Made by a program: the position numbers and the translations under genes
Assembly: GCF_015354345.1 (NCBI RefSeq)
Contig: NZ_JADKYS010000004.1
Location: forward strand, 124,001-188,000
DNA: 64,000 bases
Direction of reading: 5' to 3'
Origin: Methylophilus sp. 14
GTDB lineage: Bacteria > Pseudomonadota > Gammaproteobacteria > Burkholderiales > Methylophilaceae
The notes under the pieces: model-generated
Told to the model about the DNA's origin: nothing
The model's database searches: none
Seen by the model: only the letters and a program-made list of their open reading frames with translations
In this document: positions 19,882-29,112 of the stretch, piece by piece
How the letters are laid out: each line of letters begins with the position of its first letter
How positions within the stretch are numbered: position 1 is the first letter of the stretch

Positions 19882-20364
19882 TTAGAGATTTGCGAGTCGA
19901 AAAACGTGGCTTGCCAACTCTGCCTGATTGATCTTAAGGTGTTTTAGTAAGGACGTTGCACTGTCAGGCTTAACCAGTGCTTTGGTATAAATCACCGGTA
20001 ATTCAAAAATAGCAATTTCTCGTTCAACAATATTCAGGTTCGTATGCGCAGAGCCTTGAATCACATCCATGAGTTTGTCATACACATTGTCAGTCACGCG
20101 GGTATAAGGGAATAAAATCCAGAAGTCAGTGCCTTCCCTGCCGACCAAGTCTGACCGTCTAAACGAGCGCTGCAAATCATGTGTTAAGGACGATAGTTGG
20201 CGTAAAGCCTCAGGCGCACCGTAAGCCTCGCCCAGACTGTTGTCGTCACCATAAGCAATTCTGACTAACGCGACGTTAAAGTCATCAGAATGTCTGATCA
20301 GCACTTGGCAAATCCAGTCTAATGTATCTATAAATCGACTACACAACTGAATGTCAGAAATCAT
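19882..20364 (-). CDS. Stand-alone degenerate GGDEF-like domain protein
   Basis: The 160-residue protein resembles a diguanylate cyclase domain without any sensory part. The segment RRSDLVGREGTDFWILFPYT (residues 69-88) aligns with the usual R-x-D-LVAR-x-GGDEF-x-VLLP core, but the signature is EGTDF instead of GGDEF. The metal/catalytic Asp and Glu pattern is therefore broken and cyclase activity is unlikely. It might bind c-di-GMP or GTP, or act by protein contact. It has no signal peptide or membrane helix. Family assignment is by motif only. Confidence 0.6.
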   Translation of the reverse strand: MISDIQLCSRFIDTLDWICQVLIRHSDDFNVALVRIAYGDDNSLGEAYGAPEALRQLSSLTHDLQRSFRRSDLVGREGTDFWILFPYTRVTDNVYDKLMDVIQGSAHTNLNIVEREIAIFELPVIYTKALVKPDSATSLLKHLKINQAELASHVFRLANL

Positions 20365-20738
20365 GAGAAGCCCCGGTTAGAATGTGCATATAAAGGAATA
20401 CAGTCCAAAGAAAGACACTGTTAAACATTGCTATGCTAGCAGAAACTTTTAGATAAATTCAGTTTGAACAGCTTGATAAAACTACTCCTTTTCATAACCT
20501 TGCAATTGATCGAACTAGTCAGACTGTTGCAATTCTGCAACAAATTAAACTTGCGCTAAGCAATTTGACGTATTCACTTGCGCCGCAACCCCTGCATTTG
20601 CAAGAATTGCTCTGACCTTGTTGGAAATGCTTTCAGTGATTCCGCAGGAGTTATCGAGGTTGAGCGTTTTAAGCGCTCGATCCTTCAAAAGGCAATATCC
20701 TTACACAAGTTGTGAAAACAACATTTTTGGAGATTCGT
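20365..20738. other. 374-base upstream region of the major porin
   Basis: No gene seen. It must hold the porin promoter and leader. A GAGCG-TTTTAAG-CGCTC inverted repeat lies about 70 bases before the porin ATG, and the ribosome site is TTTTTGGAGATTCGT. No sigma-70 hexamer pair stands out clearly enough to place. Confidence 0.5.
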
Positions 20739-21971
20739 ATGAATACTAAATTGAACGTTGCAGTTGCAGCAGCTCTGTTCGCTGCCGCTACTGGCGCACA
20801 AGCTGGCATCACTATCCCAGCTGGTGACTGGACTCTGGACATCGGTGGCGTTGTTAACGCTTACTACACACACACTACTTACAGTGGTGACAATACTGGT
20901 AACACAGCTCCATTGGGCTTGGGTACTGGTAACCAAAACAGCAGCGCAAACATCACAACTGGTTTGCTGCCAAACTACCTGAGCGTTTCTGGTAAAACAC
21001 GTCAGAACGATCTGGACGTTGGTTTCACAATAAGCATCAACCCAGGTGCTTCAACGACTAGTTCAGGCATTCAGAACCAAAACGGCAACAACCAAGAAAA
21101 CCGTCAAGCATTCCTGACATTTGGTGATGCTTCTTGGGGTTCTGTCAAGCTGGGTAAAGATCTGGGCATTTACGCTTCAGATGCTATCTTGAACGACATG
21201 ACATTGTTGGGTGTTGGTGGTGGTGCTGGTAACTTGGCTGGCAACACAACAACTTTGGGCCGTATCGGTACAGGTTTCATGTACGCTGACTGGAAGTCCC
21301 AGATTGCATACACTTCACCAAACTGGAATGGCTTCCAATTTACAGCTGGTTTGACACAAGCTTGGAATGCAACACAATCTACAGCTGGTGTTCTTGCTAC
21401 TAGCGCAACTAGCACCGCACGTGGCGAAGGCCAAACTGCGTACGAAGGTAAAGCTTCTTACGAGTGGACTGGCGATGTAGCAGGTAAAGTTTGGGCATCT
21501 GCTATCTCACAAAAAGTTGAGTTCGCTGGTGCATTGGGTAGCGAGCGCGCCTATGGCTGGGACTTGGGTACAACAGTTAAGGTTGCTGATTTTGCTTTGA
21601 CAGGTTACTACGGTCAAGGTAAAGGTATTGGTCAAACATTCCAATTGCGTGATGGCTTTGATGCAACTGGTAAACGTCGCGATTCTGACCAATGGTACGT
21701 GCAAGGTACATACGCTATTCCTGGCGTAGGTACTAAATTGGGCGTTTCTTACGGTGAGTCAACATTGGATGCAAACTCAGTTGACAAAGCAGTTTGGAAA
21801 GAAGTTCAAGATTCTATGTGGACTGTAGGTGCATACCACCCACTGACCAAGCACCTGAACTTGGTTGCTGAATACTCACAAACTCAGCGTGACGTAGATT
21901 CAAGCGTTGCTGCTAACGATTTAAAAGCAAAAGCAAAAACCATCTCTCTGGGTGCGATCCTGTTCTTCTAA
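20739..21971 (+). CDS. Major outer-membrane porin
   Basis: A beta-barrel general porin of the outer membrane. The ATG at 20739, behind TTGGAG, gives a clean signal peptide MNTKLNVAVAAALFAAATGAQA with cleavage after A22; the ATG at 20712 would add nine non-signal residues. The mature 388 residues are rich in Gly, Thr, Asn and aromatic residues, have the alternating beta pattern, and end in LGAILFF with the C-terminal Phe needed for barrel assembly. Codon choice is strongly biased (GGT, GCT, AAC, CTG), different from neighbours and typical of very high expression. A strong terminator follows. Confidence 0.9.
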   Translation: MNTKLNVAVAAALFAAATGAQAGITIPAGDWTLDIGGVVNAYYTHTTYSGDNTGNTAPLGLGTGNQNSSANITTGLLPNYLSVSGKTRQNDLDVGFTISINPGASTTSSGIQNQNGNNQENRQAFLTFGDASWGSVKLGKDLGIYASDAILNDMTLLGVGGGAGNLAGNTTTLGRIGTGFMYADWKSQIAYTSPNWNGFQFTAGLTQAWNATQSTAGVLATSATSTARGEGQTAYEGKASYEWTGDVAGKVWASAISQKVEFAGALGSERAYGWDLGTTVKVADFALTGYYGQGKGIGQTFQLRDGFDATGKRRDSDQWYVQGTYAIPGVGTKLGVSYGESTLDANSVDKAVWKEVQDSMWTVGAYHPLTKHLNLVAEYSQTQRDVDSSVAANDLKAKAKTISLGAILFF

Positions 21972-22011
21972 TTTAACTGCAGTTTAACTGCTTAAATTAA
22001 AAGTCGGGAAA

Positions 22012-22040
22012 AACGGCAACTTCGGTTGCCGTTTTTTTAT
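22012..22040 (+). terminator. Rho-independent terminator after the porin
   Basis: AACGGCAAC-TTCG-GTTGCCGTT (22012-22033), a nine-base stem with a stable TTCG loop, followed by seven T. Confidence 0.95.
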
Positions 22041-22079
22041 CTATAAAAGCGCTTAGCTATTGATTGCGATTAATTAATT

Positions 22080-22754
22080 ATGAATTTATATCCAATAACG
22101 GTTGTTGATAATTTTTATAACGATCCAGATGAGATTAGAAAATTTGCACTGAGCCAAAAATATCAATTTAGACATGAACTAAAAGATGAATTGCCGTTCG
22201 TTTTTCCAGGTAGTCGAACTAAAGACTTATCTGTAATCAATAAGCCGTTATTTGAAAAGGTTGCCCGAAAAATATCGACACTCTTTCATAATCTTGAAAA
22301 TGATCATTTCCGTTGGAGTATTACCACAAACTTCCAGAGCGTGGGTGAAGACTATGGTCAGGGGATTATTCATTATGACAATGCTATTTTTGCAGCAGTT
22401 TTGTTTCTCACACCAGACGCGCCACTTGAGTCAGGAACATCTCTTTTTAAGCCGAATAAGTCATTCGATCAAGAAAAATACGACGCAGCACATCTGGAAA
22501 ACCACAAAAATTTTCTTCGTGGGGTCGTAAAAATGAATACGTCATATCATGCCATGTTTGATGAGATCGTTAGGGTGAATAATGTTTACAATACTTTGAT
22601 ACTTTATGAGGGGCACCATTTTCATGCCGCAAATGCTTTCTTTGGTCAGGGCTTAAAAGATGCTCGGCTAACGCAGGTATTTTTTGTGAATAAAATTGAT
22701 GCACAAAAGCACAGTTCTTTCCCTGTTTGGCGTAGTCAACAGATCAAAGCTTAA
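22080..22754 (+). CDS. DUF6445-like putative Fe(II)/2-oxoglutarate oxygenase-fold protein
   Basis: Resembles the DUF6445 proteins often found with tryptophan halogenase-like and TonB-receptor genes. In 225 residues it has the arrangement of a non-haem iron centre: H98-x-D100 (IIHYDN), a His cluster at 179-182 (EGHHFHAA) and R196 (ARLTQVFFV), where an Arg normally binds 2-oxoglutarate. The substrate is unknown. Base composition is clearly more AT-rich than the adjoining genes and codon use differs sharply from the porin, which suggests separate acquisition. It stands alone, convergent with ntrC. The ATG lacks an obvious Shine-Dalgarno sequence. Confidence 0.6.
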   Translation: MNLYPITVVDNFYNDPDEIRKFALSQKYQFRHELKDELPFVFPGSRTKDLSVINKPLFEKVARKISTLFHNLENDHFRWSITTNFQSVGEDYGQGIIHYDNAIFAAVLFLTPDAPLESGTSLFKPNKSFDQEKYDAAHLENHKNFLRGVVKMNTSYHAMFDEIVRVNNVYNTLILYEGHHFHAANAFFGQGLKDARLTQVFFVNKIDAQKHSSFPVWRSQQIKA

Positions 22755-22789
22755 TAGCTAAGCGCACTTCTGTTATTTAATAAAACCAG

Positions 22790-24181
22790 TTAATCATCAA
22801 TCCCCAATTCCTGTATTTTGCGGGTGAGTGTGTTCCTCCCCATGCCCAACTGATTCGCCGCTTCAATACGGCGGCCATCAGTATGCGCCAAAGCACGCGT
22901 GATAAGAATCCGCTCAAACTCTTTGGTTTTGACATCGAGGATATTGGTTTCACCGCGATTAAGCGCGTCGGTGACTTCTTGGGCTAATGCCTCTTGCCAT
23001 GAGCCGCCGGTGCTGTGTTTGCCAGTATCTTCTTTCAGTTCTGGTGGCAGGTCATTCACATCGACGTTCTGTCCGGGCGCCATCACTGTCAGCCAGTGAC
23101 AGACGTTTTCCAGTTGGCGCACGTTGCCGCTCCAATTCACCGACATCAGGTATTTGATAGCCGCTTGGGATAACTGTTTAGGCTCTACACCCAGCTGCTG
23201 AGCGCTGTGGGCTAGAAAATGCTTGGTCAGCAAGGGGATATCCTCCCTGCGCTCGCGCAGGGGCGGCAGGCGCAGGCGGATGACGTTTAAACGGTGGAAT
23301 AAGTCTTCACGGAACAGGCCTTGTTTGACGCGTTCTTCCAGGTCCTGGTGGGTGGCTGCAATGACGCGCACATTGACTTTGATGGGCTGGTGACCGCCGA
23401 CCCGGTAAAACTGGCCATCCGATAGTACGCGCAATAAGCGTGTTTGCAAGTCCGCTGGCATATCGCCGATCTCGTCTAAAAATAAGGTGCCATTGTCTGC
23501 CTGCTCAAAGCGCCCTCTTCTGGCCGCAGCCGCGCCAGTAAATGCGCCGCGTTCGTGACCAAACAATTCGGATTCAAGCAAATCCTTGGGAATCGCTGCG
23601 GTGTTAATGGCGATAAATGGTTTATCTGCGCGAGGGCTATGTCTATGCAGTGCGCTCGCTACCAGCTCTTTACCACTGCCAGATTCACCATTGATGAGTA
23701 CCGTGGAATGCGAACGGCTCAAGCGGCCAATGGCGCGGAAAACCTCTTGCATGGCTGGTGCCTGGCCGATAATTTCAGGGGACGGCCCGGTATCTTCAAC
23801 CGCTTCAACCGATTGGCGCATGCTCTCTTCAACGGCGCGCTTGATAATTTCAATCGCTTGGTCAACATCAAAAGGTTTGGCTAAATATTCAAAAGCGCCA
23901 CCCTGAAACGCTGCCACGGCACTTTCCAGATCGGAGTACGCTGTCATGATAATGACGGGGATATCTGGGAATCGCTGTTTGACCTCTGAAAGAAAGTCGA
24001 GCCCAGAACCGTTAGGCATGCGAATGTCACTGACAATCACTTGTGGTTGCTCACGGTTCAAAGCATTGAGTGCTTCGGCTGGCGACGAGAAGGTTTTAAA
24101 TTCAAAGTCAGTGCGTGCCAGTGCTTTTTCAAACACCCAGCGGATGGATTTGTCGTCGTCTAGGATCCAGATTGGCTTCAT
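22790..24181 (-). CDS. ntrC: Nitrogen regulation response regulator NtrC
   Basis: Sigma-54 activator of nitrogen-limitation genes, phosphorylated by NtrB. The 463 residues comprise a receiver domain with phospho-acceptor D52 ([13 protein letters not shown]), a central AAA+ domain with Walker A GESGSGKE and the sigma-54 contact loop GAFTGA, and a C-terminal Fis-type helix-turn-helix ([19 protein letters not shown]). It lies 19 bases downstream of ntrB on the same strand. Predicted target sites are visible upstream of glnA at 27669-27715. Confidence 0.97.
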   Translation of the reverse strand: MKPIWILDDDKSIRWVFEKALARTDFEFKTFSSPAEALNALNREQPQVIVSDIRMPNGSGLDFLSEVKQRFPDIPVIIMTAYSDLESAVAAFQGGAFEYLAKPFDVDQAIEIIKRAVEESMRQSVEAVEDTGPSPEIIGQAPAMQEVFRAIGRLSRSHSTVLINGESGSGKELVASALHRHSPRADKPFIAINTAAIPKDLLESELFGHERGAFTGAAAARRGRFEQADNGTLFLDEIGDMPADLQTRLLRVLSDGQFYRVGGHQPIKVNVRVIAATHQDLEERVKQGLFREDLFHRLNVIRLRLPPLRERREDIPLLTKHFLAHSAQQLGVEPKQLSQAAIKYLMSVNWSGNVRQLENVCHWLTVMAPGQNVDVNDLPPELKEDTGKHSTGGSWQEALAQEVTDALNRGETNILDVKTKEFERILITRALAHTDGRRIEAANQLGMGRNTLTRKIQELGIDD

Positions 24182-24200
24182 AGCTATTTCTCGTCAATTA

Positions 24201-25301
24201 TTATGCTGATGATTTTAATTGCGTACTCTCAATGGGTAGCAATATATGGAAAATGGTTTTACCCGGCTGCGAATCGCAATCTATCATGCCATGGTGTTGT
24301 GTAATAAAGGTCTGTGCCAGCGCCAGCCCCAAGCCAGTGCCACCTTCGCGGCCAGAGACCAGCGGGTAGAAAATACGCTCTTTAATGCCAGCCGGGATGC
24401 CAGGGCCATTATCAATAATCTCCAGATGGATGCCGACACGGTAGCGTTTTCTAGCCAGTGTAATCTGGCGCTCGGCGCGCGTGCGAAAGGTAATGCTGGC
24501 ATTTTCAGTCTGGCTTTGTTGCATGGCTTGTGCCGCGTTGCGGGCGATGTTTAACACGGCCTGAATCAGTTTTTCGCGGTCACCGATCAGCTCCGGCAGG
24601 CTGGTGTCGTAGTCGCGGATCACGCGGATGTGGTTGGGCGACTCTGCCAGCAGCAGGCTGCGCACACGTTCCAGCACCTCATGAATGTTGGTTGGTTCGT
24701 ATTTAGGCACGCGGTGCGGGGCTAGCAACCTGTCCATCAGGCTGTGCAGTCGGTCGGCCTCTTTAATGATGACTTGTGTGTATTCCTTGAGGCTGGGCTG
24801 CGGCAGCTCAAACTCCAGCAATTGCGCTGCACCACGCAAGCCACCTAAAGGGTTGCGAATTTCGTGTGCCAGGTTGCGCAATAACTCTGAGTTTGCTTGT
24901 TGTTGAATCAGCATGCGTTCTTCACGCGCAATGCGCAATTGCTGGTCCATCTGCACAAATTCCAGGATCAGCATGTCTTCTGGCGTTTGGTTAAACGTGG
25001 TTGAAATAGGCGTGACGGTGCAAGTCACAGCTGTGGTATGCCCGCGTTGCGTGGTCAGTGTGAACTCGTGCTCGCGGAACGGCCCTTGTGTCTGGATGGC
25101 ATTGGTCACGGCCATTTGCAGGATCTCGCAATTCACGAATACATCGTGAATGTGCAGGCCGTGAATTTGGTTGGCGCTAAACGCGAACAGTATCTCTGCA
25201 CTCGAGTTTGCATAGGTGACTTCCAACTGGTTATTGAGCAGAATCACTGCCGTAGCAATGTGCTCTAAACCGCTAAACCCGTGGGGAGATTTTTGAACCA
25301 T
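24201..25301 (-). CDS. ntrB: Nitrogen regulation histidine kinase/phosphatase NtrB
   Basis: Cytosolic PII-controlled kinase for NtrC. An N-terminal PAS domain (EVTYANSSAEILFAFSA) precedes the dimerisation and phosphotransfer helix with the modified His in NLAHEIRNPLGGLRGAAQLL. The ATP-binding boxes are NIARNAAQAM, DNGPGIP and GREGGTGLGLALA. No membrane segment is present, as usual for NtrB. At 366 residues the length is normal. Gene order glnA - DUF4124 - ntrB - ntrC, all on the minus strand, is a standard nitrogen locus with one small insertion. Confidence 0.96.
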   Translation of the reverse strand: MVQKSPHGFSGLEHIATAVILLNNQLEVTYANSSAEILFAFSANQIHGLHIHDVFVNCEILQMAVTNAIQTQGPFREHEFTLTTQRGHTTAVTCTVTPISTTFNQTPEDMLILEFVQMDQQLRIAREERMLIQQQANSELLRNLAHEIRNPLGGLRGAAQLLEFELPQPSLKEYTQVIIKEADRLHSLMDRLLAPHRVPKYEPTNIHEVLERVRSLLLAESPNHIRVIRDYDTSLPELIGDREKLIQAVLNIARNAAQAMQQSQTENASITFRTRAERQITLARKRYRVGIHLEIIDNGPGIPAGIKERIFYPLVSGREGGTGLGLALAQTFITQHHGMIDCDSQPGKTIFHILLPIESTQLKSSA

Positions 25302-25410
25302 ATCCTAAGCTTGTTAAAAAGAGTGAATCACGCCCTGTTTTAAAGCAAAAGCCAAGCCAATTCTAACCCACTGGTTAAAAATGGCTTAAAGAGTTGCCAA
25401 AATGGTGCGC

Positions 25411-25902
25411 TTAAAGATTGAGTTCTTTGTTTAGCAGTTCAATATTGCGCTCATGTGCCTGCATTTCGGCTTCGATGATACGCAGTTTTTCATCATATTT
25501 GGCGACGTTCCTAAAGGTTTTTCCATTCGCGCCTCTATAGACTTCTGGCGTATTCTGCGCTTCTTCGTAGAGCTGTTTAGCATGCTCAAGTGCTTGTTTT
25601 TCTTGCTCTAATTCATTCATGAGCACTTCGCGGCGTTTTTGATCGCGCTGATTTTGTGTCTGGTTATCTACCTTGGGGAAGTTGGCTGGCGTAGGTGTTT
25701 TTGCCGTCGGTTTTTTTTCGCGGACGGCAGGTGGTGGTTCTGCGGTTTTCGGCCCGCTGATGACCAATTCAGCTTTGCTATGACCTTCTGGCTTGATGTT
25801 GGTGTAGGTTGTTACGCCATTACTGTCGGTATATTTATAAATATCCGCGGTAGCATGATTGCATATCAGCGCAAAAGCAAAAATGTAAAAAAACCTTTTC
25901 AT
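25411..25902 (-). CDS. DUF4124 domain exported protein
   Basis: Function unknown. A signal peptide (MKRFFYIFAFALICNHATA) is followed by the DUF4124 motif DIYKYTDSNGVTTYTNIKPEG, a small beta-rich module common in betaproteobacterial periplasmic proteins. A Pro/Lys-rich linker and a long charged, probably coiled-coil C-terminal region (about residues 78-160) complete it. At 163 residues it is a usual size. It sits between glnA and ntrB, behind the glnA terminator, a placement found in related genomes; a link with nitrogen metabolism is not shown. Confidence 0.85.
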   Translation of the reverse strand: MKRFFYIFAFALICNHATADIYKYTDSNGVTTYTNIKPEGHSKAELVISGPKTAEPPPAVREKKPTAKTPTPANFPKVDNQTQNQRDQKRREVLMNELEQEKQALEHAKQLYEEAQNTPEVYRGANGKTFRNVAKYDEKLRIIEAEMQAHERNIELLNKELNL

Positions 25903-25974
25903 GGCAATAGTTTAGAGTAGATTGTTGAGGTTATCAACGGCTCTGCGACCGAAAAAGTTGACGATGAGGCGTGC

Positions 25975-26010
25975 ACATAAAAAACAGGGCAGCCTGAGCT
26001 GCCCTGTTTT
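25975..26010 (-). terminator. Rho-independent terminator after glnA
   Basis: On the minus strand AAAACAGGGCAGC-TCAG-GCTGCCCTGTTTT, a 13-base perfect stem, followed by further T residues, 17 bases after the glnA stop. Confidence 0.95.
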
Positions 26011-26026
26011 GGTGCGTCTCTTGCGA

Positions 26027-27436
26027 TTAGCAGGAGTAGTACAAGCCAAACTCAACTGGGTGTGGTGTTTGACGCAATTTAGTGACTTCTTCCATTTTCA
26101 ATGCAATGTAAGAGTCAATCCAGTCGTCAGTGAATACACCGCCGCGTGTCAAGAATTCGCGGTCTTTGTCCAGATACTCAAGCGCTTGCTCGAGTGAAGA
26201 GCACACGGTTGGGATCAATGCATCTTCTTCTGGTGGCAGATGGTACAAGTCTTTAGTTGCTGGTTCACCTGGGTGAATCTTGTTCTGAACGCCGTCCAGG
26301 CCAGCCATCAGCAAAGCTGAGAAAGCCAGGTAAGGGTTGGCAATCGGGTCTGGGAAACGCGCTTCAACACGGCGTGCTTTGTCTGAATGCACGAATGGAA
26401 TACGGATCGCTGCAGAACGGTTTTTAGCAGAGTAAGCCAGTTTTACTGGTGCTTCGTAATGTGGAACCAAACGCTTGTAAGAGTTGGTGCCTGGGTTGGT
26501 GATCGCGTTCAATGCGCGAGCGTGTTTGATGATGCCGCCGATGTAGTACAGGGCGAAATCGCTCAAACCAGCGTAGCCGTTACCTGCAAACAAGTTTTTG
26601 CCATCTTTCCATACGGATTGGTGTACGTGCATACCAGAACCGTTATCGCCAAACATTGGTTTAGGCATAAAAGTCGCAGTTTTGCCGTAAGCGTGAGCAG
26701 TGTTTGTCACTACGTATTTCAGGATTTGTGTCCAGTCAGCGCGTTGTACCAAGGTGGCAAATTTAGTACCGATTTCACATTGGCCAGCAGTCGCCACTTC
26801 GTGGTGATGCACTTCAACAGGCACGCCCAACTCTTCCAGTGTCATCACCATAGCAGAACGGATGTCGTGCAATGAGTCGACTGGTGGTACTGGGAAGTAA
26901 CCGCCTTTCACGCCTGGACGGTGGCCTGTGTTGCCGCCTTCGAATTTTTCACCTGATGACCAAGCTGCTTCTTCGGAGTTGATCTTAACGAAGCTACCAC
27001 CCATGGTGGCATCCCATTGTACGCTGTCAAAAATGAAGAACTCTGGCTCAGGACCGAAGTAGGCTGTGTCGCCCAGGCCGCTGGATTTCAGGTAGGCTTC
27101 TGCGCGTTTTGCCAGGCTACGTGGGTCACGGTCATAACCTTTACCATCTGTAGGGTCAACAACGTCACAGGTCAAAACCAATGTTGGCTCGTCAAAAAAC
27201 GGGTCAATGTATGCAGTGCTTGCATCAGGCATCAGTTGCATGTCAGAGGCTTGAATGCCTTTCCATCCAGCGATGGAAGAGCCGTCAAATGCATGGCCTT
27301 CAGTAAATTTATCTTCGTCGAAGTGAGAAACTGGCACAGTCACGTGCTGCTCTTTACCTCTGGTATCGGTAAAACGGAAATCAACAAATTTGATGTCGTT
27401 TTCTGCAACCAATTTCATTACGTTTGCAACGGACAT
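26027..27436 (-). CDS. glnA: Glutamine synthetase type I
   Basis: ATP-dependent amidation of glutamate, the main ammonia assimilation enzyme, a cytosolic dodecamer. The start [10 protein letters not shown] at 27436, behind GGAGAATG, gives 469 residues; the upstream ATG at 27457 adds an unusual MIIEENV. Motifs: FAFDGSS-like [39 protein letters not shown] and NRSAAIRIP. The adenylylation Tyr is Y398 in [11 protein letters not shown], so activity is expected to be controlled by GlnE. Transcription is probably NtrC/sigma-54 driven. Confidence 0.98.
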   Translation of the reverse strand: MSVANVMKLVAENDIKFVDFRFTDTRGKEQHVTVPVSHFDEDKFTEGHAFDGSSIAGWKGIQASDMQLMPDASTAYIDPFFDEPTLVLTCDVVDPTDGKGYDRDPRSLAKRAEAYLKSSGLGDTAYFGPEPEFFIFDSVQWDATMGGSFVKINSEEAAWSSGEKFEGGNTGHRPGVKGGYFPVPPVDSLHDIRSAMVMTLEELGVPVEVHHHEVATAGQCEIGTKFATLVQRADWTQILKYVVTNTAHAYGKTATFMPKPMFGDNGSGMHVHQSVWKDGKNLFAGNGYAGLSDFALYYIGGIIKHARALNAITNPGTNSYKRLVPHYEAPVKLAYSAKNRSAAIRIPFVHSDKARRVEARFPDPIANPYLAFSALLMAGLDGVQNKIHPGEPATKDLYHLPPEEDALIPTVCSSLEQALEYLDKDREFLTRGGVFTDDWIDSYIALKMEEVTKLRQTPHPVEFGLYYSC

Positions 27437-27592
27437 TACATTCTCCTCAATGATCAAGGTCTAAATTTTAAGTTGCACACGCAAAAAGCGGGGCATGTTG
27501 CGGATGTCCCGTAACGTGAGCAAGTGTCAAACAATGGATAGTTGGAATTCAGTCGGATGACAGAATCCCAGGAAATCTCAATGTGTAATATT

Positions 27593-27609
27593 AGCAGGAA
27601 GCATGCCAC
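27593..27609 (-). promoter_or_regulatory. Sigma-54 promoter of glnA
   Basis: Minus strand GTGGCATGCTTCCTGCT matches the -24/-12 consensus YTGGCACGrNNNTTGCW: TGGC element at 27605-27608 and TGCT element at 27593-27596 with correct spacing. It lies about 160 bases upstream of the glnA ATG. Confidence 0.7.
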
Positions 27610-27668
27610 GCCAAAATAACCATTTTGCATGGTTAAGGGGTATCTTACATAAAATTATAAAAACACTA

Positions 27669-27685
27669 TGCACCATTGATGTGCA
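27669..27685. promoter_or_regulatory. NtrC binding site 1 upstream of glnA
   Basis: TGCACCATTGATGTGCA fits the NtrC dyad TGCAC-N7-GTGCA exactly. It is about 65 bases upstream of the sigma-54 promoter, a standard enhancer distance. Confidence 0.75.
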
Positions 27686-27698
27686 ATGCAACAAATTG

Positions 27699-27715
27699 AG
27701 CACCAAAATTGTGCA
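27699..27715. promoter_or_regulatory. NtrC binding site 2 upstream of glnA
   Basis: AGCACCAAAATTGTGCA, one mismatch from the dyad. Its centre is 30 bases from that of site 1, about three helical turns, so two NtrC dimers would bind the same DNA face. Confidence 0.7.
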
Positions 27716-27786
27716 TGGTGATTTTGCCTGGCTTTCGCAGGTATACTCGCCGTTTTGGTATATGTGTTTAAGAATGAAGGTGTGAT

Positions 27787-28236
27787 TTGGACAGCGTAGA
27801 AAATATCTTAACCCAGGCTCAGGCCCGCGCCTCACAAACCGGTTTGTCATATGCAGGTGCAGTGACGCCACAAGAGGCTTATGCGCTGATTAGCCAGGAT
27901 AGCAATGCGGTATTGGTCGATGTGCGCTCACGCGCCGAGCTGGAGCTGGTAGGCCGCGTGCCGGTTGCGACACATGTCGAGTGGGCGTTTTACCCGGGCA
28001 TGGTGGCAAACGCTGATTTTGCTGCACAATTGCAAGCGCAAGTGGATAAATCGCGCACAGTGATTTTTATGTGCCGTACCGGCGGACGTAGCCATAATGC
28101 TGCGTTGCTGGCGCAGCAATTGGGCTATGGCAACGCTTACAATATGATTGAAGGCTTTGAAGGCCAGGCCAATGCGCTAAAGCAAAGAACCTTAATTGAC
28201 GGCTGGAAGCATGCTGGCCTGCCGTGGACCAATTAA
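27787..28236 (+). CDS. Rhodanese-like sulfurtransferase domain protein
   Basis: Single-domain rhodanese, 149 residues, beginning at a TTG. Motifs: VLVDVRSRAELELVGRVP and the active-site loop MCRTGGRS with the catalytic cysteine, followed by NMIEGFEG. The loop is of the thiosulfate:sulfurtransferase-like size. The substrate is unknown; persulfide delivery or cyanide detoxification are family roles. It is divergent from glnA and followed by aroE on the same strand, 42 bases away. Confidence 0.88.
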   Translation: MDSVENILTQAQARASQTGLSYAGAVTPQEAYALISQDSNAVLVDVRSRAELELVGRVPVATHVEWAFYPGMVANADFAAQLQAQVDKSRTVIFMCRTGGRSHNAALLAQQLGYGNAYNMIEGFEGQANALKQRTLIDGWKHAGLPWTN

Positions 28237-28278
28237 TCGGCGCCTCGCATTTCATTACAAATCACATCAGACCCGCGT

Positions 28279-29103
28279 ATGACCGTTGAAAAGTATGCAG
28301 TGATTGGTCATCCAATCGAACATAGCAAATCCCCCCTCATTCACCAGGCATTTGCGCGGCAATGTAATAAATCCATTGTTTACGAGAAAGTGCTGGCGCC
28401 TTTGGATGGGTTTGCTGCAACGGTGGCACGCTTGCAAGCCGATGGCTACCTGGGTGCCAATGTGACGGTACCATTCAAGTTTGAGGCATTTGATGCTTGC
28501 CAGGATTTATCTGCACGCGCGCAAGCTGCTGGTGCGGTAAATACGCTGAGTTTTAAAGCAGCGCAGTTGCTTGGTGACAATACGGACGGTTGCGGCCTGG
28601 TCAACGACATCCTCAAGCATCAGCAAACATCATTGGCAGGTAAAACCATCTTATTGCTCGGTGCGGGTGGTGCGGCGCAAGGCGTGGTGTTGCCTTTGCT
28701 TGAGCAGCAGCCATCGCAATTGACCATTGCCAATCGCAGCCTGGATAAAGCGCAGCTGATGGCAGCAAGATTTGCTGCAGATGCCGCCCGTACGCAAACC
28801 GCATTGCAGGTGCAAACGTTTGCAGATTTATCGCAAGGCTATGACGTGGTGATTAATGCCACTTCGGCCGGATTGACTGATAGTGCCTTGCAAATGCCAG
28901 CGCTGGTGTTCCAGCAAAACACGCTGGCCTACGACATGATGTATGGCCGCGACACGCCATTTATGCAGCAGGCACGTGCAGCCGGTGCGCGGGTGGCAGA
29001 TGGTTTGGGTATGCTGGTTGAGCAAGCGGCTGAAGCATTTTATCTCTGGCACGGCGTGCGCCCAGAGACCGCACCCGTTATCCAGTCTTTCCGTCAAATC
29101 TAG
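28279..29103 (+). CDS. aroE: Shikimate dehydrogenase
   Basis: NADPH-dependent reduction of 3-dehydroshikimate. The 274 residues include the shikimate-binding AVIGHPIEHSKSPLIH, NVTVPFK, the nucleotide loop LLGAGGAAQGVVLP, NRSLDKAQ, NATSAGL, and the C-terminal DGLGMLVEQAAEAF. The length and all signature residues are standard. It is followed nine bases later by mtgA, an arrangement repeated in many betaproteobacteria. Confidence 0.97.
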   Translation: MTVEKYAVIGHPIEHSKSPLIHQAFARQCNKSIVYEKVLAPLDGFAATVARLQADGYLGANVTVPFKFEAFDACQDLSARAQAAGAVNTLSFKAAQLLGDNTDGCGLVNDILKHQQTSLAGKTILLLGAGGAAQGVVLPLLEQQPSQLTIANRSLDKAQLMAARFAADAARTQTALQVQTFADLSQGYDVVINATSAGLTDSALQMPALVFQQNTLAYDMMYGRDTPFMQQARAAGARVADGLGMLVEQAAEAFYLWHGVRPETAPVIQSFRQI

Positions 29104-29112
29104 ACTTTCCCG

